Assembly: GCA_029948255.1 (NCBI GenBank) | Contig: JALIZF010001509.1 | Span: forward strand, 1-64,000 | Source of the DNA: Telmatactis stephensoni | Lineage: Eukaryota > Cnidaria > Anthozoa > Actiniaria > Isophelliidae | Direction of reading: 5' to 3' | Length of the DNA stretch: 64,000 bases | In this document: positions 1-10,402 of the stretch, piece by piece | How positions within the stretch are numbered: the first letter of the stretch is position 1 | Layout of the letters: the number at the start of each line of letters is the position of its first letter | Notes under the pieces: model-generated | What the model was told of the DNA's origin: nothing | Databases searched by the model: none | Seen by the model: only the letters and a program-made list of their open reading frames with translations | Position numbers and translations under genes: made by a program

Positions 1-121
1 TAGCTTTCAAAAAGCAATACAATTTAGATGACTTGGGTATAGTTCAACAAATACGTTCGTATATTAAACAAACTCAAAAATGTTCCGGCTCGTAAATTGA
101 TCTCTCGTAAAGTTCGCGTTT

Positions 122-173
122 TCTGCTTCAGAATTCCGTTACTAAAACTCAGTACAAAAACCTCTCAAGATCT
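122..173 (+). repeat. 52-bp direct repeat, copy 1
   Basis: This 52-base block, starting TCTGCTTCAGAATTCCG, recurs without change at 3178-3229 in the same orientation. The pair brackets about 3 kb that contains an inverted-arm element. The repeat is far longer than a transposon target duplication, so it more likely reflects a local segmental duplication or a second element end. Confidence 0.85.
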
Positions 174-1010
174 TTTTCGAAAACGCTCGACATAGTCCAG
201 TAAAATTAGAACTCAGCCTGTAACTAATTGCAACAGAAGGTTTTTCTTCATAATATCCTTGGAGATACTCTCTTGAACATCATATCAAAAATCGGCAAAA
301 ATCTGAGCATGCGAAGATCACTAAATCCGGATTTGAAAAACAGCTAAAAAATCGATGATTTATATGAACATGAAAACGAGGCTACAACCGGAAGTCGTTT
401 ATTTTGCTAGTAATTTCTTTAATATGTGCCTTCCTTTTTTAGAAAACCAATAATTAAATGTTGTTAATAATATTCCTTTATTTCTAGTGAAAGTAGATGT
501 TTCTATGACTTTTCACATAGCGTATTTCTATGAAAGTCCTCACTAAACAATTTTATGTAGAGTTGAAATTTTACACATTGTTATTTCGCCGTTAAAATAT
601 ACAAGATATTAAAAGTCCAAGCTGTTTTTATTGCCTTCATGTGCATTAGGTCTACTAGTATCTATTTAGAATATTTCTTTCTAATCACCTTTTAGCCAAG
701 AGTGAATGCTTCAAAAGAAACTACTGACAATCTCTATTAAAAAATATTCATAACTGTCAGCATCACACTGTCTTGCTTGTAGACGGTAAACAAGTTTAAT
801 AGTGAAAATCTAAATATCTTTATTTAAAAATGAGCCATCTTAGAGGTTATTCGACTGACTTAATTAAAGTGCCAAAATGCAGTGTATTGTACTTATACTA
901 CTATATACAGTACTTATACTACTACGACGTAACCTAACTTGAATAACAAACATACTCTCGATTATTTATTGGGGACAAATCAACTATTTGCAAAATGCAC
1001 GTGTTCTGAT

Positions 1011-1985
1011 TTAGTCTGTGATCTCTTCGCCTTCGTCAGGTTCAGGCTCTCGCGACGTAGAATTGGTGCAGCTAACACCCCCACAAGCTGGGGAACTCTC
1101 GAAGCCATTCTTCCTATACGCACATCTTCGCGTGTTGCAGTCTGACGAGCAGTACATCTAATGACACGTAAAAGGTATTCAGGAGCAGCATCCTTGTCAG
1201 TCATGCATCACAGGAAGCAGTTGATCTGTATTTTTTGTCCATCCCCATCGTTGGACTTCCTCTATTGTGTATTCTTGTCCCTTCCACTGTCCCACTTGCA
1301 GATAGACTCTCAATGAGTGATATTTTGCGGCCGATGATGTTGGAGGAAGACTTTGTGGCTGGACGTATGATTTCCTGCTGGCATGCAACCTTCTCACAGT
1401 ACTTCTTGTACCTCAGCTGATCTAAGGTCTCGCCTATCTTACCTCTGTATAGAGCCACTAGCGCGTTCTCGCCAGCTTTTATCACATTATTTAACGAATG
1501 TACGTGTACAATCAAACACGGCAGCTTGATCTTGAAAATACGCACTCTCCACATATGTCTTGATTACAACGCCTTTCAGTGCCAATACCAAAAACACGAG
1601 AAGTGGTGTCGCAACCAAGCAGTGCGTGAAGAAACAGAATATTCTTGCATAGTCGCTCGCCGAGCTTCGCCGTCTTTACATGTCGCATGCTCCAACTTCT
1701 GCTGCTTGTATTTGCTTTTGGCTCCGGCTTGAATATCAGATCATTGTTTGATAGATCGCAATAGTAGCAAAGTAGTACAATCAGATCTGTGTTGTCGCCA
1801 ACCAGTGTGGTATGCTTGGATTCGGATGTCTTTACTGCGGTTTGCACGATTAATACGTCTGCGTCGCCGTCGGCCTGGTGGGTAGTGCAACTGTTCTCGG
1901 CAAGCCTCTGGCGTAACATCTCAATTAACTGTTGCTTATTCTTTGCATTAGCTAGAAATTGTTCTTTCTTGATAGCGACTAACTA
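1011..1985 (-). pseudogene. PIN/FEN-like plus Cys-rich domain protein, frameshifted
   Basis: Read on the minus strand, the 5' part encodes GDADVLIVQTAV, LVGDNTDLIVLL and LFLHALLGCDTTSRVFGIG. These acidic positions and the GCDTTS block are typical of a PIN/XPG-like nuclease fold found in many invertebrate repeat-family proteins. After a frameshift near 1600 the reading continues through LVALYRGKIGETLDQLRYKK, then in another frame LPPTSSAAKYHSLRVYLQV and WGW. After a further shift near 1150 it ends in a Cys-rich tail (CSSDCNTRRCAYRKNG, ACGGVSCTN) and a stop at 1011. At least two frameshifts make it non-functional. The family assignment is from remembered motifs; the role (mobile-element protein) is inferred from the inverted arms around it. 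Confidence 0.65.
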
Positions 1986-2129
1986 TTGCTCCAGTTTTGT
2001 TCCCTACTCGCCTCTGTTGTGTCATGCTCTTGGTTGTTAGCGTGTTGTAACCGTCGTAAACAATGATAGGTTGCTGCTACTTGCGCTTGACATATTTGAT
2101 CTGGCAGATTTCCTCATATGTTGCAGCTC

Positions 2130-2395
2130 CTGGTTCATCTATCCATCCATCATTTCATTCATTAATGCATCCATTTATTCAAACATTCATTTTATCCATC
2201 CATATACATACATTCAAGTCTCCATCCATTCATTAATCCATTCATCCATCGTTTCATTCATTTATAAATCAGTTTATTCTTAAATAACTCATTTATTCCA
2301 TTCACCCATTCATCCTCCAATTCACTAATCACCTCCCTCCATTCATGCCTGTTTATCCATCCATCAACTGTTTCATTCATTCATTCAAAATTTGT
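2130..2395. repeat. Degenerate TTCA/TCCA tetranucleotide tract
   Basis: The stretch is dominated by imperfect ATTCATCC/CATTCATT units. It is open in one frame only because of its composition. No coding signal is seen. Confidence 0.8.
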
Positions 2396-2840
2396 GCGGA
2401 ATGTGACTTCTTTTTGTTGCAGCTGCAAAACTCAAACCCGTATCGATTTATTCTTGATTGAAAGACAAAGAAACAAACTTACACGATACATGTACATGAT
2501 AATTAACTGAAAAAAATGTTTTTAAGTTAAATTACAGAAAAACATTATATATATCTGTTTAGCTCGCAAATTAATCAAAAACGGATTTTATTTTATTATA
2601 GCGGTCTTTTTTAAGCATTTCTACTTTTTTGAAATCGGAGCCTCGTTTTAATGTTGTAAAAATATTAGGTCTATCTTGTGTCACTTTAGCATCGTTTTTC
2701 GGCAACTTCGCAAGCACCGATTTTTGCCGATTTTTGATATGTTATAGGGGATATATTATTCTATCAGAAACCGTTGAAATACCTTCTGTTGCAATTAGTT
2801 ACAGGTTCGTCTCATATTTGGCCTAAAATTACTGGACTAA

Positions 2841-3177
2841 CATCTTTTAGTGTGGCCCTACCGCGAACAAGGTGTGCATTTGTATGTAGTTTGAGGGTAT
2901 TAGACAACATATTTACCCTTAAATTTGACAGCGACATCTTCGATAATCCAGCCGCCATGATGTCCAACCATGTGCTCTTCTTAAGCCCGAGTAATTAATT
3001 CCACGCATGCGCTCTACTATCTACACGCATGCGCTTTACCTACTAGACTGCGTTTTGCGTCGGAACGAGGAAAATAACGAAGCTCAATTTATAACTCGAG
3101 CATTCCTACGGAAGCCCGAGTAATAAAAGACGTCACGTGACCAAAAGCGCAATACAAGGTCAAGTTCCATGCAATAG
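2841..3177. other. Gene-free stretch
   Basis: No recognisable gene. It holds two CACGCATGCGCT blocks near 3002-3040 and a GACGTCACGTGACC cluster near 3130 that could bind bZIP or bHLH factors, but nothing nearby identifies a promoter. Confidence 0.4.
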
Positions 3178-3229
3178 TCTGCTTCAGAATTCCGTTACTA
3201 AAACTCAGTACAAAAACCTCTCAAGATCT
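3178..3229 (+). repeat. 52-bp direct repeat, copy 2
   Basis: This is the exact second copy of 122-173, in the same orientation, and lies about 230 bp before the TTAA left end of the large element. Confidence 0.85.
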
Positions 3230-3462
3230 CTTGAATGCTTGAATGAGGAATATAATTGACTTGCTTCTATGTATGTTCGTTTAGCAACATGTAGATGAGA
3301 AATTCATAGATTTCCAGCTCATAGGAAATAGTTTTTATCGCGAGGGACTCCTTTCAAGTACTCCATTTAGAGTTCGATATTTGGTCAAAGTATTGGAGAT
3401 CAAGCTCAAAATAACAGCCCATTGTGAAGCTCTTATAAGTATATAGGTATATCTCGAGTTAA

Positions 3463-4476
3463 GAGAGAATGTCACATAATATGGAGCAAATCCCCAAAAA
3501 TTCGGCCACAACGGAAAAATCGATTTTTGTACCTAAACAAGTGAAATATTATAGAAACACATGATCTGATGTCATTTTTCCCAAAACTTTTGTATTTTTT
3601 GAGAAAATCGAAAAAATCGATCCAGGCCTCTAGCGGTCTAAAATGTGCTCAAATTCAGATAGAAAACAGTAGTTCTAGAAAAACGTGTCGTGTAAAAAAA
3701 GAAAGCCGTCCAAAGCGAAAATCTCTCTAAACATTGATGAAGGAAGGATTTCATGTGATATCTGAGCTCAATCCGTAATGATTACTGGAATATAAAAAGC
3801 ATGCGATATTGTTTTATAAACTAGGATTTTCCTATTTACTCAATTTTGAATTTCGCCGTCCAAATACGATTCTAATTTTCTTTATGTGGTGTTTATCCGA
3901 TTTCCTTGAAAAACCCTCTATGGGAAGTTCGAATGATACACTACAATATATCTTAGAATTGATTTGGGTTTTTAAGAGGGCACTCTTTGCGACACTCTTG
4001 AATTTCAAGCATTTTCGCTTGAAATCTGTTAAAACTTATGCCGTAGACAGCAAGTCTGGTGTGACACACCTCAAATCTGAAGTGCCGATTTCACGACTGA
4101 GACCTCCCTAAATTATCCTATTCAATCTACACTTACCTTCTATAACCAACATCGGACACATTTAGGATTCGTAGAGAGATTTCACCATTACAAAATCCTG
4201 AGTCTTCCATGGTAATCAACCCATCAACCAGGTAGACTTGAAAGTGCGTTACTCCATGTTTACATGATCAGTTGAATTTCTTCGCTTTATATCTTTGTAC
4301 AATTCCAATATTTTTTTCGGATTTTTAGCGTATCAGAGACTATAAATTTTGATCATTTAGAATCTGGCGTTAAGATTAGTTCTTATAATACACTGGAATT
4401 CTGAGACAAAAATAATATTAAGAAAATTTATGCAAAAGAAAGACTTGAACTTTAACCCCGTAATGCAAACTTACAC
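3463..4476 (+). repeat. Left inverted terminal arm of the TTAA element
   Basis: From about 3522 inward the sequence is a near-perfect inverted match to 17459-16501. The first 16 bp also match, while roughly 3479-3521 is diverged between the two ends. The arm contains an open frame of 100 codons (3809-4111) that is repeated identically in the other arm. Because it follows the duplicated DNA and has no known domain, it is treated as non-coding. Confidence 0.85.
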
Positions 4477-4746
4477 AAATTACCGTGACAACGTATAATC
4501 CAGTGCTGTTGAAAAAAATACATGCACGATTAAAAACTAGAGACACCATGCAAGAAAAAGGAAAAGAACAAAAGAGCAAAATACCATTATCGTTATTCTT
4601 GTTTTATTTAGTTTTTGTTTATTTGGGGGAAGGGGGGACGTTTTGTTTAGTTGTGTCAATGATCATTCCGACTCCGAGGTTTGGCATAATGAGCGTATTA
4701 ATTAGCATTCTCCGCGCCGTGGCAAGATCAAAGCATTGAAAACAAT

Positions 4747-7700
4747 ATGGAAAAATGTTCGTTTTTAGCTATAGTTGGTGGCCGTTGCGGTTTTGACCCG
4801 AGAGATAGATCGAAATCAGTGAGCACTGTACCATTAACATGCTGTAACAAAGATATTACGAGCCACAAGTCCATGCTAATGTTTCATGATGTCGAGGATG
4901 AGATGGAATTGATACTCGCAAGAGCTTCCCTCTTTTCGCTTCCAAGGAACATAAATCAAATGATGATTTGCCCTGCGCATCGAGCCTCTCTAGGTATTGG
5001 TTGGAGGGGCGATACTAAATTGTGTAGAATTCCAGATTTGATGTCCAGTCACCGGGACGGCAAAAGACCAAAAGCAGACAGAGGTCTTAGCAAAGCGGCT
5101 TCATGGTTGGTTTTGAAAGAGACTGGTATATTTCTTGCTGTAGGAACAGGTATGTTCATGTCTAACGGTCAAAGTGCGTATATTTATATAAAATTATTAC
5201 TCAGTTTGATACAATTATTCTTAGCCAGGAGCCACGCCCAGTAACCTGCTAATTAGCATGGTATTTTTACTTGATATCAGGTGTGTGCAGTAATTGTAGA
5301 AAAACGCTTGACAGTATCAGTGACAAAGATGAATACCATGGCGGTAAAAAGGCTGTAGTAACAGAGGATAGTGAGATTACCTTCAAGATGGACTCTCTGT
5401 TCTTGGTAATAAATAATTGAATGAATGAACGAATGAGCGAAAGAATGAACGAATGAATGAACACAATAAACCAATGAATGAATGAACGAACGAACGAATT
5501 CAACGAACGAACGAAAGAATGAAGAAAGGAAAGAATAAATGAATAAATGAATGGACAAACTGATTTATAAATCTGTAAGTTACTAAAGGTAATGCTTAAT
5601 TTTCTGCAGGATGAAACAAGTACCAGCACTCCTCTGAACTACCATAGTACCCCAAAATCTCTACTTGACTCCAACGTTAGCCTTGAGACACCTGTGGGAA
5701 GTGTTTTCTCTCCCACTGATATGGATACAGATATAGAATCAATTGTGGTCTCAGAAGATTGTCAACAACTTGAAAAATTAAATGTCTATCTAAAAAGCAG
5801 AGACATCAGTCCTGTTAGATCCCAGATGCAGATTTCTTGGGAAGAAGCCAGCGAAAGAACAAAGCGTCGTTATTTACGGAAGGGCAAACAAGTAGTGACT
5901 GCTGTTCTAAATGAAGTGGCACCGAATCAGTCTGGTCATTTGTGGCAATCCTTGGTGGCATCGAAACCCTTCAGTGAGTCATCCAGTGATGAGGACAAAG
6001 AAAGTGAATGTGTTGATCCAGTTTTAATGAAAGCACTGTCCGAGTGCTACCACAATGCAAATTCCTGGGCCACTAGACGACAAATGGCGTCCATAGTAGC
6101 TGACAAAGTACCTTTCAAAACCCTGAAATATTGGATTCCAGATTTAACACGATACAGGTATTCTTGTGCAAGAAAGCATGTCCTGGTTCATGGAAGGGGA
6201 GTAGCACCGCCGCAATCAACTCGCACTAGAATGGCGGTATCAAGAACACAGTTAGACCATTTCCTGGATTTCATTACGAGCCCTCATGTGATTCAGGACC
6301 TCCCATTTGGAGAAAAGTCAGTGAAACTTTCCACAAAGGAAGTGATAACGGTCCCCAACGTGATAAGAATGATGATACCAGAGTCCATCGTAAAACAATA
6401 TCTTGCATATTCTGAGGAAAGTGGATTTACACCGATGAGCCGAAGGACATTGTTAAGGATTCTGTCCAGCTGCCCAGCTTCAGTACAAAAGTCTTTACAG
6501 GGTCTAGACTACATCAGCGCAGAAGGCGGACAAGCGTTTGATGACCTTTGTAATGCAGTAGAAAAACTGGGAGACTACTTCAAAGGAATGACATGGGCGA
6601 AAGAAATCAAAGCACAGCTAGCGGCTGCAAAACATTATCTTAAGACTGACTACAAGGTATGTAAGTATTCACAATGAATGGCGATGTCGATCCATTTTTA
6701 CAAACGATGCAATGCCATCTTTAGCCGAGAGAAACAAATCACAAAACTAGGCTCAAAATGGAATTTGACATAACACGGATGCTAAATCATCGCAGTATCT
6801 CATTTATTTATAGAGGGACGGGCCAAGGGGAGGAATTTGACGTTATTTTGTTGGCGGAAGTTTACAAATGACATCGGATTGAGCTGGGAAGTTAGACAGA
6901 AAAAAGTGTGAATTGAGCGTACAATTCACTGTATTTCGCCTGCCTACTGATTAATAAAATAATTTATTACTGATATAGGTTCATGTGTCAAAAGATTCCA
7001 AAGTTCCAGACCACTGTAGGTTGTACGCCCTTAGTGACCCACGTGACAAAGATTTTCAATCAGTCTGTAAACACGAGCACAGTGATACATGTGACCGCTG
7101 CGAATCACTCACCTCAGTCTTGGAAGAAATAGACAGGGCAGTTCAAGAGATAACCGAAAAATCTGCTGCAGCTGACATCAAAGAGGAATTGACCTTTCTG
7201 GCAGTCCAGGCTAAAAAGAACATCCTTGCTTGGAAAGCCCACCTTCTGCGTTCTATCAATCAAGACGAGGCAAGGCTTGATATTCTTGACGCTCTCGATC
7301 AAAAGTCCGTCTATCTTGTACAAGACTGGGCAATGAAATTTCTTCCTCGCAAATACAGAGAAAGCCAAAGGGATTGGTTCGCTAAACGTGGCCTACCATG
7401 GCACGTTACAGTGGCTGTTCGAAAGACAATCAAAGAAGAATTCCAGACGCTAACGTTCGTACACGTTTTTCCAACTTGCAGTCAGGATAGTTTTGCTGTT
7501 CTTGCTATAATGAAGGATGTGATCGGGGAGCTGAAATTATTGATGCCACAACTAGAATCTGTATTCTACAGGCAAGATAACGCCGGCTGCTACCACTCAA
7601 GCACAACTATCGTAGGAGCATCCTCTGAAAGTCAGTTCCATGGGGTTTCTGTTAAACAGATGGACTTTTCGGATCCCCAGGGTGGAAAAGGGCCCTGCGA

Positions 7701-8976
7701 TAGGAAAGCAGCATCAATCAAGGCGCACATGAGAGTTTACCTAAACGAGGGGAACAACATTGAAACAGCCAGTGAAATGGTAGACGCGATACAGTCATCT
7801 GGTGGCCTCCATGGAGTAAATGTTACTTTATCAGATACTGTGACATCAAAAGACAACTCAGAAGTAAAGCTGGAAGGTGTTAGCATGATTTCTAACATTA
7901 AGTATAGTGGTGAAAGTCTGCGTGTGTGGAAAGCGTACGGGGTGGGTGCTGGAAAAGTCATATCCAAGTCAAAAGCCCTTAAACTGACACAAGAAATTAA
8001 AATTCCTGATCTTGTCAAAACCTCTGACAGCACAAAATCAAGTATCAAAGAATTCGTCACATCCAAGTCCAAACAAAACAATAGTGAAAATACTGCCACA
8101 AAAGCTACTAGCCCATCAACCGTCGAAGATAAATCAAACGAAGATGATCAAGATTCTTTTCTATTTTCGTGCCCTGAAGAGGGGTGCGTCAAGACGTACC
8201 AGAGATTCTCTGCTTTACAAGCTCACATGGACTGTGGAAATCACCAACGAGCTTTGGAAAAGGAAACGCTCTTCGACAAGGCGGTACATGGTTACGCGGC
8301 TAGGTTAGAGGAACAATTTGGCGGTAGTGTCCCACAGATGCAGCAATTCATTAGCAAGGAAACTGTCCTGGAACAATCATCGTTACCCATGGGATGGGCC
8401 CTAAAGACCATCCAAACTAAGAAGTTTTCAGAAAAACAAAAAAACTACTTGTCCGATCAATTTCGGATTGGAGAAGAAACAGGACAGAAAGCAAATCCTG
8501 TATCAGTTGCCAAAGCTATGATGGTTGCTAAGGACAGTGCTGGAAACCGCCTATTTGACAGCAGCGAGTTTCTAACAAGTAAGCAGATAACCAGTTTCTT
8601 TTCTCGTCTGGCGTCCAAGCGAACCCTTCCTGGTGATATTGCTGGCCAACGCGACATCGCAGAAGAGAATAATGCTGCCGAGCAAGAAAAAGCTTTCAGT
8701 GAGTTGGGCAATCATATTATGGAAGACGTTGCTCTTGTTCATCCAATTTGCTATGACACCTACAATCTTTGTGAACTGATAACCAAATCAAAGCTATCAA
8801 AGTTTTCTATTCAGATGCTTCAGAACATTTGCGAACATTTTGATATCCCGACAGAAGAAATAAAGTCTAGAAGAAAGGCGCCGTACATCGAGAGAATCGT
8901 TGTCTTTTGTGAGAAATGTCCCTGCAATGGTTCAACGACAGAAAACAGAAATCTAGAGACAACAGGACAATGTTAG
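4747..8976 (+). CDS. Spliced 1190-residue zinc-finger, transposase-like protein of the TTAA element
   Basis: Four exons (4747-5149, 5281-5405, 5610-6656, 6979-8976) join in frame to 1190 codons plus stop. All introns are GT-AG (CAG|GTATGT, TTG|GTAATA, AAG|GTATGT donors). The chosen start is the ATG at 4747; an upstream exon cannot be excluded. Residues 75-140 hold spaced Cys/His (CPAHR at 75-79, C93, H102, CSNC at 137-140) suggesting zinc binding. Residues 555-566 are a second Cys/His cluster. Residues 641-766 carry QDWAMKF, YRQDNAGCYHS and GGKGPCDR, a possible RNase H-like DDE/D core with acidic residues D641, D725 and D766. Residues 923-947 form a C2H2 finger, followed by a helical segment ending SFFSRLASK and a SAP-like tail near 1120-1177. 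Similar proteins are multi-copy in coral gene sets (from memory). Its placement between terminal arms suggests it is the element's transposase; that role and the catalytic residues are inference. Confidence 0.75.
5411..5560. repeat. GAAT/GAAC tetranucleotide array in intron 2
   Basis: Imperfect AATGAATGAACGAACG-type units fill most of the 204-bp second intron (5406-5609) of the large gene. They end about 50 bp before the CTGCAG acceptor. Confidence 0.8.
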
Positions 8977-9618
8977 TCAAACTCTGTCCATTGGAAAGAC
9001 ATAAATAATTATTACTATAAAATTTACAGACCATTTTGTAACCAGCTGATCTGAAATAGTGACGTAAAATGACGTCACTGCAAACAGTGTACGATGTCTC
9101 GCCCCGCTCTCAGACCTTGTTCAGTGAAAAGAACGTTTATAGTATTGCACACACATTTTGGATCTTGTAGTTGCTTGCGTGCGCTTTTCTTGATTTGCAA
9201 GTGTTTTATAAATATAGGGATTCTGAAAATGCTCATTTCTTAGTTCTGATCTTGTTCTAGATTTTCAATTCAGTACAAAGAAAACTCAATAATGTGAATT
9301 CCAGTAATGACAAGGCTCGGGGTGCGCTTTACTGTCAGCCTGACGGTATCATATTTTTTGTAATCAAAAAGCTTTAATTTTCACAGCCATACGCAAACTG
9401 CTGATCTATCACGACGCATTTGGCTGTCGACGCATTTCAGCTGACTTCTAACAATAAAATGTATAGACTCGATGCAGAACAAGGTTTTTTCAGTCACACG
9501 ACCCATCTTTTTCAAAAGTTATCGATGATATAGAGCGAGATATTTAGACAATGGCTATTGAAATACAAAACCTCGATTACTACAAAAAGGAGTATTTAGT
9601 CAGAGGTGTGGATTTAAA
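8977..9618 (+). other. 3' flank of the large gene
   Basis: No further gene is seen between the stop codon and the CACTG element. AATAAA at 9453-9458 is a possible polyadenylation signal, and the AT-rich stretch just after the stop (ATAAATAATT) is another. TGACGTCA occurs at 9071. Confidence 0.35.
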
Positions 9619-9740
9619 CACTGTGCCAAAAGGCAAATATTCAAGAGTATTCAGAAAAAGAATATGGCTTCTTGACTTGGAGTATTCTAGGATATTCGAG
9701 ACGGATGATATACGTGACGTATTCTAGTAGTATACAACCT

Positions 9741-10402
9741 GAATTCTTACGCATACTTTGCATAACATTTATCTCTAAAGTATTCGGACTCGAATATGTA
9801 AAGTATGAATGCACAGGGATTTTCAACTAGAATACTTCAGATATCCCAAAAATAATATTTCTTCGTGACTTCGAAAAATACTTTCTGCGGTTTGAATATT
9901 CACGCATATTTTTCGTACAAGATATTTCTACGGTATGAAGATTTTCATATCTGAAGTATGAATATTACTGGAATCTTCAATTAATATTCATTTATTTCTG
10001 AGTGATGAAAAGTGTGATACATCATGCAGTCTACATTCTAAAATAGATGTCTAAACACCAATATTTTGATACAATAAACATTTTTCAATAAGTAGATTGC
10101 ATACATGCTGAATTCTTACGCATACTTTGCATAACATTTATCTCTAGAGTATTCGGACTCGAGTATGTGAAGTATGAATGCACAGGGATTTTCAACTAGA
10201 ATACTTCAGATAATCCCAAAAATAATATTTCTTTGTGACTTTGAATAATACTTTCTGCGGTTTGAATATTTACGCATACTTTTCGTACAAGATATTTCTA
10301 CCGTATGAGGATTTTCATATTTGAAGTGTGAATATTACTGAAATCTTCAAATAGTATTCATTTATTTCTGAGTGATCAAAAATGTGATACATCATCATGC
10401 AT
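9741..10402 (+). repeat. Two ~290-bp direct repeats, period 369
   Basis: 9741-10028 and 10110-10402 both begin GAATTCTTACGCATACTTTG and end in CTGAGTGAT followed by GTGATACATCAT, with few differences. They form the inner part of the left subterminal region of the CACTG element and repeat its GTATTC-type motifs. Confidence 0.85.

Larger units (their letters stand above)
194..2840. mobile_element. Old element with inverted arms around a PIN-like pseudogene
   Basis: The segment near 194-325 is an imperfect inverted match to about 2712-2840. Shared blocks are TAGTCCAGTAA, CTGTAACTAATTGCAACAGA and ATCAAAAATCGGCAAAAATC, read in opposite directions at the two ends. Between the arms lies a minus-strand pseudogene of a family often seen in invertebrate mobile elements. 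The arms are diverged and no clean target duplication is visible, so the exact ends are uncertain; they may extend towards the 52-bp direct repeats. An old DNA transposon that carried its own gene is an inference. Confidence 0.5.

Noticed and set aside
3809..4111. A 100-codon frame present identically in both inverted arms (also 16870-17172, minus)
   Set aside because: Its identity follows from near-identical arms. It has no known domain, and its presence in a terminal repeat is explained without coding.
5592..6677. A separate 361-codon gene starting at 5592
   Set aside because: A splice acceptor (CTGCAG) lies inside its first codons and a donor near its end; the frame is exon 3 of the larger gene.
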